Notes: generated by a model not told the origin, from the sequence alone. Positions 1 to 5,288 are shown, numbered from the stretch's first letter. The stretch: DNA of 8,279 nucleotides from Pantoea cypripedii (GCF_002095535.1 NZ_MLJI01000002.1:1506-9784); one strand, 5' to 3'. Program-made: numbers and translations.

Positions 1-359
1 TTTTTTGTGCTTCGCTTGAGATAAGTTCGTACTGTCTCAGGTGACAAGTGACAACTTTCAGCTATGACGTCGTAAGAAGCACCAAGGGCATACAGGGTAG
101 ACACCTCTAATTGTTTCTTGGATAGCTCAGGAAAAGATTTTTCCAGGGTGTCCAGCATATTGGGCTGTAGCATATAAAATCCCTCTGCAAATCAATACGA
201 AAACTATATGGACGGCAAAGGTGTTCGCTAATGGGGTAATACCCCATTAAAGCCGGTGCTTGGGCTCGTAAAATGGAAGAGAGTACGTGATAGGTTAGAT
301 GCCTTCCCGGCAGCACAACTGCAGCTTAACTGGGAGATATGAGAACTTTTAGGGGGCAT
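1..359 (-). pseudogene. LuxR-type HTH regulator, damaged and cut by the window edge
   Basis: Reading the minus strand from about 190 down to 1 gives a good LuxR/GerE-type helix-turn-helix: a run beginning ELSKKQLEV, then LYALGASYDVIAESCHLS, then PETVRTYLKR, still open at position 1. This is the classic DNA-binding domain of the family. The frame has a TGA just upstream, near 192-194. The neighbouring frame is open from a GTG at 316 and carries a protein-like stretch (ILRAQAPALMGYYP, then SFRIDLQRD) that would join the HTH if about 1 nt were gained or 2 lost near 176-190. A possible true start is the ATG at 359-357, with GGAG seven bases upstream, but reaching the GTG frame needs another frame change. 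I see no N-terminal ligand or receiver domain. Its targets are unknown. It lies downstream of, and in the same direction as, a second LuxR-type gene, separated by a terminator. The HTH identity is sure; the exact extent and the broken state are less so. Confidence 0.6.
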
Positions 360-564
360 AGTTGAGCTCCGATGATGATTTTCAGATCTATCGCCGGAGT
401 TTCCACGCTCGATGGCGATAGCCCAGACGGGGGTGGAAATACCGGCATCATCGGAACCGGCCAGGCCGAGGCCTGCCCCGCCTGAGCTACCATTGAGGCA
501 AATGAGGCTTAAAAAAAGAACTCTTGAGCTTCAGATGTATGGTGCTTAGACGTTGTTTTGCGAT
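360..564. other. GC-rich gap without a callable gene
   Basis: This stretch between the two minus-strand regulators is clearly more GC-rich than its neighbours. Short open frames exist on both strands, but none has a good start plus a recognisable domain. It contains a 7-bp inverted repeat, TATCGCC (389-395) and GGCGATA (414-420), and the first copy of a 15-nt imperfect direct repeat, GTTTCCACGC-T/C-CGAT (399-413), whose second copy is at 608-622. I see nothing else that I can support. Confidence 0.4.
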
Positions 565-585
565 AAAAAAGACGCATGCGCGTCT
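565..585 (-). terminator. Rho-independent terminator of the PAS-LuxR gene
   Basis: On the minus strand, AGACGC, loop GCAT and GCGTCT (580-585 pairing with 570-575) are followed directly by TTTTTT (570-565). It lies about 65 nt after the stop codon of the PAS-LuxR gene. It should separate that gene from the next minus-strand regulator. A second 7-bp inverted repeat, ATCACAG/CTGTGAT (621-640), lies in the same 3' untranslated region. Confidence 0.75.
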
Positions 586-649
586 ATATCGCCGATGATA
601 TGCACGGGTTTCCACGCCCGATCACAGGATTTACTGTGATGCCGGAAGG

Positions 650-1336
650 TTACTGGCTATAGACCAGCGAGTCAACTGAGTGCATTGGCGATACTGATTT
701 AAACAAGCGGAATCTTGGCTTTAGAAATCTTGGTGGAACGTACGTATCCCAGTTTTTCTGACGGCAATATCGCAGCAGATCTTCCCCGCAGCATGTGCCT
801 GTTTTCTGTAAACAATTACTGATGCGATGTTCAACTGCTTTGAGTGAGAGGTTGAGTATTTTTGACATTGTTTTTCGGCTGTACTTCATCGTGAGAAGAA
901 AGATCACCTCCCACTCTGCGTTCGTGAAAAACTTTGAAGGAATCCGATATATCAATGGCTTGGGGACATCATCTTCCAATAGATAGCTTGGGCTGAACAT
1001 ATCAAGTGGCCGTACCAATAGCATCGTGCCTGAGCATACACCATAGTCATCGTAGTAGGGGGTAGTATCAAAACACAACGCGTGTAGTGAGCTATCTTCT
1101 CCAACAGGATGAGTGATGATTGATGAAAATTTCTCTCTATGCCTCATTACAAGCTGTTCTTGCCGGTGAATATTATGCGACAGATAGGCCAACGACGTAG
1201 GCAATTCATCAAGAGTTTTGCCTAGAATGGGGTAATTTTCTGTTAAATTCAGTAGCTTAAGGAATGCATTGTTAACGGCAACATACTGCATCCTGCCGTT
1301 TTTGATGGTCTGCGGCTCTGTACTGAAGTACATCAT
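650..1336 (-). CDS. PAS domain plus LuxR-type HTH transcription regulator
   Basis: A 228-residue protein. Residues about 1-110 look like a PAS-type sensor fold (QYVAVNNAFLKLLNLTENY, then an LGKTLDELP turn). Residues about 137-196 form a LuxR-like helix-turn-helix (FFTNAEWEVIFLLTMKYS, then MSKILNLSLKAVEHRISNCL). PAS-HTH regulators of this shape, including the TraJ type on F-like plasmids, are common on enterobacterial plasmids; I cannot assign a target. The ATG-ATG start at 1336-1331 has no clear ribosome site. The frame stays open upstream, and the best N-terminal extension begins at an ATG at 1394 in another frame. That extension joins the gene if the A7 run at 1364-1370 (minus strand) were A6, giving a smooth N-terminus reading KKLIISPQIINMMYFS. 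The annotated gene may therefore lack about 20 residues because of a homopolymer indel. It is divergent from the StbD-like gene and followed by a strong terminator. Confidence 0.75.
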   Translation of the reverse strand: MMYFSTEPQTIKNGRMQYVAVNNAFLKLLNLTENYPILGKTLDELPTSLAYLSHNIHRQEQLVMRHREKFSSIITHPVGEDSSLHALCFDTTPYYDDYGVCSGTMLLVRPLDMFSPSYLLEDDVPKPLIYRIPSKFFTNAEWEVIFLLTMKYSRKTMSKILNLSLKAVEHRISNCLQKTGTCCGEDLLRYCRQKNWDTYVPPRFLKPRFRLFKSVSPMHSVDSLVYSQ

Positions 1337-1496
1337 GTTGATGATTTGCGGTGAAATAATTAGTTTTTTTGGAAAGGTGATTAATGGTGATCATCTCTGA
1401 GCACTTAAAGTCAATAAAAATTAATGGGTTATGTTTTTTCTATTGTACCTGCATTCAGATCCAATCTATCTAACAGTGATCTATCTCCCTAGCGTG

Positions 1497-1518
1497 CTTA
1501 AAAGACACTTTTAAGTGT
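1497..1518. promoter_or_regulatory. Overlapping palindromes, probable operator of the antitoxin gene
   Basis: Two perfect inverted repeats overlap. CTTAAAAG (1497-1504) pairs with CTTTTAAG (1508-1515) across a 3-nt spacer. ACACTT (1505-1510) pairs with AAGTGT (1513-1518) across 2 nt. They lie about 50-70 bp upstream of the antitoxin start and just upstream of a possible extended -10 element. Antitoxins of this class usually repress their own promoter by binding such palindromes; assigning this site to the gene is inference. Confidence 0.5.
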
Positions 1519-1527
1519 TAGTTTATA

Positions 1528-1536
1528 TGCTAGTAT
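1528..1536 (+). promoter_or_regulatory. Extended -10 promoter of the antitoxin gene
   Basis: TGC-TAGTAT fits an extended -10 element (TGn plus a -10 hexamer), 32 bp before the ATG at 1569. The best -35 at 17-bp spacing, CTTTTA at 1508-1513, is weak and overlaps the palindromes, so a bound repressor would block RNA polymerase. Confidence 0.4.
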
Positions 1537-1568
1537 TACAAAGATCTTAAAGTTAGCTGGAGGTGGTT

Positions 1569-1793
1569 ATGGCGAATACAGCACAATCCTCAAAAGTTGC
1601 AGGTATACACTGCTCAAAAGTAACAGGCATCACTGAATTTAAGCGTGATCCGTTGGGTACTGTTGATGCTGCTGAAGGTGATGCTATCGCTATCCTCAAC
1701 CGCAGTTCTCCGGCTTTTTACTGTGTGCCTCTTGAGCTTTTTGAACGAATGAAACGAGACGCAGAGGCCTATAGAGCGCAGCTGGCTGGCTGA
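1569..1793 (+). CDS. stbD: StbD-like type II antitoxin (Phd/YefM family), toxin absent
   Basis: A 74-residue protein starting at ATG 1569. GGAGG at 1559-1563 lies 5 nt upstream, which favours this start over the GTG at 1563. The core ITEFKRDPLGTVDAAEG, then AIAILNRSSPAFYCVP, is typical of StbD-type plasmid-stabilisation antitoxins: an N-terminal DNA-binding Phd/YefM fold, then a C-terminal tail that wraps the toxin. In the StbDE systems I know of, a RelE-like mRNA-cleaving toxin gene follows directly, often overlapping. Here a terminator follows within 35 nt and no RelE-like frame is present before the replicon. The tail after the core (ERMKRDAEAYRAQLAG) is also short. It may be an orphan that neutralises a toxin encoded elsewhere, or a remnant. 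The family call is firm; the gene symbol is by similarity remembered, not searched. Confidence 0.7.
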   Translation: MANTAQSSKVAGIHCSKVTGITEFKRDPLGTVDAAEGDAIAILNRSSPAFYCVPLELFERMKRDAEAYRAQLAG

Positions 1794-1804
1794 CGAATTG
1801 GACG

Positions 1805-1828
1805 GGATCCTTTGAATTGATCCTTTTT
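1805..1828 (+). terminator. Terminator after the antitoxin gene
   Basis: GGATC (1805-1809), a 9-nt loop and GATCC (1819-1823) are followed by TTTTT (1824-1828), 11 bases after the antitoxin stop codon. The stem is only 5 bp, so termination may be partial. Its position shows that no second gene of the operon remains. Confidence 0.5.
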
Positions 1829-1880
1829 AGACGAAGTGATAGAGTCAGCGAGATTATTGCTAGATAACATATTGTTTTGA

Positions 1881-1976
1881 ATGGTGGTCACGCCGGAAGG
1901 TGACTGGTTCTGGGCAATTCACGAAGCCTGGAAAAACAAAAACCCCGATAATCTCAGAGCTTGGCGGCATCGATAG
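1881..1976 (+). CDS. Possible short open frame over the antisense-target region
   Basis: A 31-codon frame opens at ATG 1881 and ends at TAG 1974-1976, inside the loop/3' arm of the copy-control stem-loop. Its product would begin MVVTPEGDWFWAIHEAW. It is on the repA mRNA strand and ends upstream of the Tap-like leader. No Shine-Dalgarno sequence is visible before the ATG, so translation is doubtful. The frame may be accidental or the tail of an older gene. It carries one copy of a 16-nt repeat (1892-1907) that also occurs at 641-656. Confidence 0.2.
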   Translation: MVVTPEGDWFWAIHEAWKNKNPDNLRAWRHR

Positions 1977-2021
1977 ATTAACGGGGTCCCAAAACAAAAC
2001 CTATAGAAGTTGTTGCTTCTG
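1932..2021 (-). ncRNA. CopA/Inc-type antisense RNA controlling repA
   Basis: The minus strand has a promoter with -35 TTGTCT (2055-2050), a 16-bp spacer and -10 TATACT (2033-2028), so transcription should begin near 2021. It ends in a long stem-loop: CCCCG-a-TAATCT (1943-1954) pairs with AGATTA-a-CGGGG (1975-1986) around one mismatch, followed on the minus strand by TTTTTGTTTTT (1942-1932). The predicted RNA is about 90 nt, close to the 91-nt CopA of plasmid R1. The target loop on the mRNA strand contains TTGGCG, the U-turn type loop (YUNR) conserved in IncFII, IncI1 and IncL/M control RNAs. By analogy it binds the repA leader mRNA, stops leader-peptide translation and so stops RepA synthesis. 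It sets copy number and incompatibility. Exact ends are inferred. Confidence 0.85.
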
Positions 2022-2027
2022 TAAGGG

Positions 2028-2055
2028 AGTATAACCCGTGCGCGAAAAAAGACAA
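2028..2055 (-). promoter_or_regulatory. Promoter of the antisense copy-control RNA
   Basis: -35 TTGTCT and -10 TATACT on the minus strand are separated by 16 bp. The promoter overlaps the ribosome site and start of the leader peptide on the opposite strand, as in IncFII plasmids. Confidence 0.7.
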
Positions 2056-2109
2056 GACTTTCCGTGCTTACTCCATCTGTGCAACATAAGCGCAGGGAGT
2101 GGTGGCTGA
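2038..2109 (+). CDS. tap: Tap-like leader peptide for repA translation
   Basis: A 23-residue frame begins at GTG 2038 and ends at TGA 2107-2109. AAGGGAG at 2023-2029 is an excellent ribosome site 8 nt upstream. Its end, LLHLCNISAGSGG, closely resembles the end of the R1/R100 leader Tap (RepA6), which reads LLLCNISAGSGD from memory. The stop lies inside the first codons of repA, an 8-11 nt overlap. In IncFII plasmids ribosomes finishing tap open a stem that hides the repA start, so RepA is made only through this coupled translation. The antisense RNA stops RepA synthesis by blocking tap. The similarity and position make this a confident call, although it is too short for most gene finders. Confidence 0.85.
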   Translation: MREKRQDFPCLLHLCNISAGSGG

Positions 2110-3121
2110 AAGAAAGCACCCTCAGCATTGGAGCCAGCTCGATACCGATAGCCAGATCCGTTTCTGGCAGGGGGTTGATGATGGCAGCGTTGACTCTTTT
2201 CTGGTTGAACCGGTAAAGAAAAAAACGCGTCGCCGCCGTGGTGACCATTCTACAAAACCCAAATGTGAGAACCCGTCTTGGTTCCGTCCTGATCGCTATA
2301 AAAAGCTGGGCGGGCAGCTTGGTCACGCCTATAACCGGCTGGTAATGAAGAATCCTGTAACGGGAAGATATCAGCTGCGTATGCATATGTCCCTTCACCC
2401 GTTTTATGTGCACGCGCGCCAACGAGCTGGACGTAAATATGCCTTCCGTCCCGAAAAACAGCGTCTGTTGGATGCCCTGTGGCCCGTGCTCATCAGTTTC
2501 TGTGATGCTGGGAAGCACACCGTGGGGATGTGTGTCTCAAGGCTGGCCAAAGAACTCAGCCCAAAAGACGGCAAAGGAAAAGTCATTGCTGAAACGGCAG
2601 TCACCGTCAGCCGTCTTTCCAGCCTGATCGCCGAACAGGTCCGTTATGGCGTCCTCGGGGTGTCTGAAGACACCTCCTGGGACCATGAGGCGCGAAAGCG
2701 CCTGCCAAAGCATGTCTGGATCACCGAAACCGGGTTCAAAATGCTGGGTATCGATATGAAGAAACTCCTGGAGCAGCAGCAGAGAAAGCTGAAGGAGAGT
2801 GAGGAGCGTCAGGCCCTCATCCGGGAAGGGATCCTCGCTGAAGATGAGGAGATTTCCGCCCGTTCGGCCCGGAAACGCTGGTACCTGCAGCGCCGCCTGG
2901 AAGCCCTGAGATACCGGCGGGCGAAAGGCGCGGCCCGCAAGCGCGCGAACCGGCTGGAAAAGCTGCCCCGTGACCGTCAGGTTTACGAGATGAGCTGCTG
3001 GCTGAAGAAAACCCTGCCAGCGGATGAGCGCTACTGGATGACGGCGGAACGCCTCGAACAGCTGGCCGTACAGCATCTTTATCAACTGGAGCTGGCGCTG
3101 ACGGCACCGCCGCCTCACTAG
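2099..3121 (+). CDS. repA: RepA replication initiator, IncFII/IncB/IncI1/IncL-M superfamily
   Basis: A 340-residue protein that starts replication at the origin just downstream by binding DNA and recruiting host factors. Residues about 70-160 carry the conserved family block (GQLGHAYNRLV, then LHPFYVHARQRAGRKYAFRP, then EKQRLLDALWPVL, then LAKELSPKDGKG). At 340 residues it is nearer the IncI1 and IncL/M initiators than the 285-residue R1 RepA. A basic segment (KKKTRRRRG, 40-48) and a charged C-terminal half are consistent with DNA binding. The start is GTG 2099 or GTG 2102; AGG at 2094-2096 is 5 nt before the latter. Both overlap the leader-peptide stop, as expected for coupling. Control should come from the antisense RNA upstream. 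No CopB-type repressor gene is present between the antitoxin gene and the leader. The gene is more GC-rich than the flanks and looks intact. Confidence 0.93.
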   Translation: MVAERKHPQHWSQLDTDSQIRFWQGVDDGSVDSFLVEPVKKKTRRRRGDHSTKPKCENPSWFRPDRYKKLGGQLGHAYNRLVMKNPVTGRYQLRMHMSLHPFYVHARQRAGRKYAFRPEKQRLLDALWPVLISFCDAGKHTVGMCVSRLAKELSPKDGKGKVIAETAVTVSRLSSLIAEQVRYGVLGVSEDTSWDHEARKRLPKHVWITETGFKMLGIDMKKLLEQQQRKLKESEERQALIREGILAEDEEISARSARKRWYLQRRLEALRYRRAKGAARKRANRLEKLPRDRQVYEMSCWLKKTLPADERYWMTAERLEQLAVQHLYQLELALTAPPPH

Positions 3122-3148
3122 CGCCCCCTGAGTTTCCTTGATTTTTCT

Positions 3149-3167
3149 AAGCCCCTCCGGGGCTTTT
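3149..3167 (+). terminator. Terminator after repA
   Basis: AAGCCCC (3149-3155), loop TCC and GGGGCTT (3159-3165) run into TTTT, 28 bases after the repA stop. The strong GC stem and short U-tract suit a rho-independent terminator. In IncFII plasmids the segment between repA and the origin (CIS) also loads RepA onto the origin. Confidence 0.75.
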
Positions 3168-3179
3168 GGTGCTGCCTGT

Positions 3180-3430
3180 TCTGGCGAATTTTGCGGGTTC
3201 GTCAGTGTATTTTATGCGCAGTCATGTTTTTACGTCCCCTCGCACTCCATTCATATCCATTTTATAACAACATCAAAGCTGTTATACACATAAACCCGCA
3301 AACAGATAACATTAGCTTTTCGAACACAAATATCAATGAACCCGCAAAATCTTCCAACATCCCAATAATATTCCCCTGTTTACACAATCAGGGTGATCCT
3401 TTGTCTTCTGTAGATCTGTGGAAAACCAAT
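3180..3430. other. Predicted IncFII-type origin of replication (oriR)
   Basis: This AT-rich stretch just after repA holds a DnaA box TTATACACA (3282-3290, matches TTWTNCACA), a second on the other strand (TGTGGAAAA, 3417-3425) and an 8-of-9 match GTTTACACA (3378-3386). A 12-nt motif GAACCCGCAAAA occurs at 3338-3349 and exactly inverted at 3189-3200. Its core AACCCGCAAA occurs again at 3293-3302. These are candidate RepA sites. RepA of this family acts in cis on an origin about 100-200 bp downstream of its gene, which fits. The open frame across 3191-3454 shows no homology that I recognise and is not called. Confidence 0.7.
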
Positions 3431-3870
3431 AATGCCTTCGCTTGCAGCGACTAAAGTCGCGCCGCTCAGAATCTAAAAGTTCCTCCCACTGCTACGCAGC
3501 GGGCCCCAAAAGACGGCCATCAAAGCATCCAGCGAAAGATATATTGCTTTAAAATCTGCACTATTTCCCCCGTAACCGGTCTACGACCGCTAACTCGCAG
3601 TACCGCGCTCCGAACCGCAAGCGGTTCGCCGTCCCTACGGGCCCGGGCGCAAGCGCCCGGCGCTAACTGCGCACCCTCGTGGGGGAAAATAACCATTTCT
3701 AGTAGCTGAAAGTGGGTTAAGGCTTTGCAGGAAGGGGGGGGTTAATAGCCACAGACTATTATGTAGCCGGCTTCGCCGGGCTCTCCGGCGGATGTAACTA
3801 AAGTGAACTATTCGACCTGATTTCCGCCGGCATGTGCCGCTAGCGGCACATTCAGGTTACCATATTAGAG
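3431..3870. other. Palindrome-rich region after oriR, as in RepFIIA plasmids
   Basis: No gene is seen here. Perfect hairpins follow one another: GCGACT-AA-AGTCGC (3447-3460), CTGC-TAC-GCAG (3489-3499), CGAACCGC-AA-GCGGTTCG (3611-3628), CCGGGCGC-AA-GCGCCCGG (3643-3660), CCGGC-TTC-GCCGG (3767-3779) and TGTGCCGCTAGCGGCACA (3833-3850). From memory, the order of elements resembles the stretch after oriR in R1/R100, including an AGCTGAAAG-type block near 3706, a G-rich run, a CCGGCTT-CGCCGGGCT hairpin and a final GC palindrome followed by CAGGTTAC. This supports an old shared IncFII backbone up to about 3870. A role in single-strand or primosome initiation, or fork arrest, is possible but not shown. 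Confidence 0.6.
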
Positions 3871-3898
3871 TGTCGAGTTTAATTGGTCTAATAATGAA

Positions 3899-3936
3899 CT
3901 AAACGTACAATAATTTCCGATCTCCAAACTGACCCC
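3899..3936 (-). repeat. Tn3-family-type 38-bp terminal repeat, copy 1
   Basis: Read on the minus strand this is exactly 38 bp from GGGGTCAGTTTGG (outer end at 3936) to ACGTTTAG (inner end at 3899). Tn3-family ends are typically 38 bp, begin GGGG and end TAAG; Tn3 itself ends ACGTTAAG. It differs from copy 2 at about four positions. No transposase is beside it. Its outer end faces the finO-like gene. The family call rests on length and the two end motifs. Confidence 0.6.
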
Positions 3937-4000
3937 TACTATCACTGACGTCATTATCTCGCCGCATCTATTTATACGGGTAAATACTCATATATTACAT

Positions 4001-4035
4001 TTGGTTAAGATGTAATTAGCGCTATAATTAACCAA
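4001..4035 (+). promoter_or_regulatory. Promoter of the finO-like gene, framed by an inverted repeat
   Basis: -35 TTGGTT (4001-4006), a 16-bp spacer and a perfect -10 TATAAT (4023-4028) precede the gene by 34 bp. TTGGTTAA (4001-4008) and TTAACCAA (4028-4035) are perfect inverted copies: one covers the -35 and the other begins at the last base of the -10. A dimeric repressor bound there would shut off the promoter. The binding protein is unknown. Confidence 0.65.
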
Positions 4036-4062
4036 TAAATTCCATAATTTTGAGGTGATTTG

Positions 4063-4491
4063 ATGACCAATAGTTGTCACGTGACAGCTACAGAACAGAC
4101 ATCAGTAAAGGTTACGAAGGTTAGCCTTCATCAATCCTTTTCGAGAGTCTGTAAACAGTGGCCAGAATTATGGCCTGAATGGAAACGACGCCGTTTCCGG
4201 CCGGTTATTCATGGTATTGCAGACAAGATGCATAAACATGTTAAAGCCAATCCAAGTGAGGTGCTTACCCATGCTGATATTGCTCGTGTGATGCGTTTTG
4301 TTACTGGCCAATTGAGTTATCTTGAGCAGATCACCGAGGGCGCAGCCCGTTATGATCTTGATGGCCGTCCGGCTGGTAAAGCGACGGCAAAAGAAGAGGC
4401 ATATTCGCGCCAGCGAATTGCTGAAATAAATGAACGTATAGCCAGAAAGCAGGATAAAGGGGGGGGACAGGGATGCGGACAATATTCTTAG
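4063..4491 (+). CDS. ProQ/FinO-family RNA-binding protein
   Basis: A 142-residue cytoplasmic RNA chaperone. The start is ATG 4063 with GAGG at 4052-4055; the in-frame TTG at 4060 is too close to it. Residues about 25-125 form the FinO/ProQ domain: WPELWPEWKRRRFRPVIHGI (33-52), a central helical part, then the hallmark EGAARYDLDGRPAG (92-105) followed by a long charged helix to about 130. ProQ has GATRVDLDGNPCG at the same place (from memory). Such proteins bind the 3' end of structured small RNAs and protect or anneal them: FinO acts on FinP/traJ, and plasmid relatives act on replication antisense RNAs. The gene stands alone on the plus strand with its own promoter and terminator. No transfer gene is in view, so the nearby copy-control RNA is a plausible partner, by inference only. 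The last codons include a run of eight G (4459-4466). Confidence 0.85.
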   Translation: MTNSCHVTATEQTSVKVTKVSLHQSFSRVCKQWPELWPEWKRRRFRPVIHGIADKMHKHVKANPSEVLTHADIARVMRFVTGQLSYLEQITEGAARYDLDGRPAGKATAKEEAYSRQRIAEINERIARKQDKGGGQGCGQYS

Positions 4492-4532
4492 GTAAGTACT
4501 GGGGTAAAAGCGCTGAATTTTTTCAGCGCTGA
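4473..4532 (+). CDS. Possible small overlapping frame after the finO-like gene
   Basis: ATG 4473 opens a 19-codon frame (begins MRTIFLGKYWG) that overlaps the finO-like gene by 19 nt and ends at TGA 4530-4532, inside the terminator hairpin. The G-run and AGGG just upstream could serve as a ribosome site, the usual look of a translationally coupled second gene. It may be a truncated remnant or chance. I do not recognise the peptide. Confidence 0.2.
   Translation: MRTIFLGKYWGKSAEFFQR
4509..4530. terminator. Shared terminator hairpin between convergent genes
   Basis: AGCGCTGAA (4509-4517), TTTT and TTCAGCGCT (4522-4530) form a perfect 9-bp stem. It lies between the end of the plus-strand finO-like gene and the end of the minus-strand glycosyltransferase. 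On the minus strand it runs into TTTT. It probably serves both directions. Confidence 0.6.
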
Positions 4533-4537
4533 ATTAA

Positions 4538-5288
4538 TCATTGTTTAATAATTTTTTGGAATGGTCTATGAAAAAGTAGATTGAAAGCTTTTATCAGTTT
4601 GATCTTAAGTGAACGGCTGGAATAAATTGTTTTCCACGCGGTTTCTTTTGCTTCCTGTATTTCTCTGTCACTTCGATTACCGATAGTACTGATACTCTCA
4701 TAGACAGAATTCGTACTGATATATTCAGGATGAACTCCAAATAACCGTATAAACCCAAACTCTTTAAACGTTTGCCATTGATCAGCGACACACCAAACAG
4801 GGAATAGCTTATCAAGAAGAATTTCCGCGGCGGGTTTGTTTATGATATACGCATGGGAAAATGCGGCATTGTAAACATCATGAACTGAATGTCCATTAGA
4901 TAAATCCATTATGGTTCTACCACTGTAATGGTTTACCTTGGATAAAAATAAATACTGGGTGTCTTTTGGGTATTAAATGTTCTATCTCGTTGAGAAAATG
5001 AGAAATATCTTCTGGTAAGGATACGTCATCTTCAAGCACCAATGCGCACTCATCATCAGATGTCGTTAAGGCTTTATAAACTGCCAAATGACTCAAAGAG
5101 CAGCCAATTTCCCCGGGGGTGACTGCATAGCTATGCTCTTTCTTTAAAATAGAAAGTAAATTAGCGGGTATTTTTCTCCCATCGATGGCGGGCACTAATT
5201 CATAATGAAGACCTGAGCGCTTGGCCTGGAACTCCATTGACTCCTTTCGGGCGTGAGCATCTTCTAGATTAATGATATAAGTCTTCAA
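4538..5288 (-). pseudogene. Family 25 glycosyltransferase (LPS biosynthesis), frameshifted
   Basis: Two adjacent frames make one GT25 enzyme of about 249 residues, the usual family length. The N-terminal part (5288-4917) begins MKTYIINLEDAHARK and has GEIGCSLSH (59-67) and VLEDDV (84-89), the acidic nucleotide-sugar/metal site of the family. The C-terminal part (from codons before 4909 to 4538) has YNAAFSHAYIINKPAAEILL and PVWCVADQW. Removing one A from the A5 run at 4944-4948 gives a seamless PVFILSKVNHYSGRTIMD, so a 1-nt insertion there splits the gene. GT25 enzymes add a sugar, often galactose, to LPS core or O-chain in the cytoplasm. The start is TTG 5288, overlapping the upstream waaL stop as TTGA, with GGAAGG 8 nt before it, so translation is coupled. 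The acceptor is unknown. The break may be real or a sequencing error. Confidence 0.8.

Noticed and set aside
621..640. ATCACAG-N6-CTGTGAT as a CRP site
   Set aside because: CRP sites read TGTGA-N6-TCACA; here the half-sites are in the opposite order, and the repeat lies in a 3' untranslated region.
641..656. Resemblance of the repeat's GGTTACTGG end to shufflon sfx sites
   Set aside because: Only the last nine bases fit; the rest of the 19-bp sfx site does not, the two copies are direct rather than inverted, and no Rci recombinase or pilV is present.
576..662. 28-codon plus-strand frame beginning MRVYIADDMHG
   Set aside because: It overlaps the terminator hairpin and the 3' end of the PAS-LuxR gene and has no ribosome site.
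1919..3118. Several long minus-strand frames opposite repA
   Set aside because: They are shadows of the GC-rich repA coding frame; none has a domain or a sensible start, and the real minus-strand signal there is the antisense RNA.
3191..3454. 87-codon plus-strand open frame after repA
   Set aside because: It lies across the predicted origin with DnaA boxes and repeats, has no clear ribosome site and no recognisable domain. Similar chance frames exist at IncFII origins.
4168..4482. 104-codon minus-strand frame opposite the finO-like gene
   Set aside because: It is a shadow frame; the plus strand has a clear promoter, ribosome site and FinO-domain motif.
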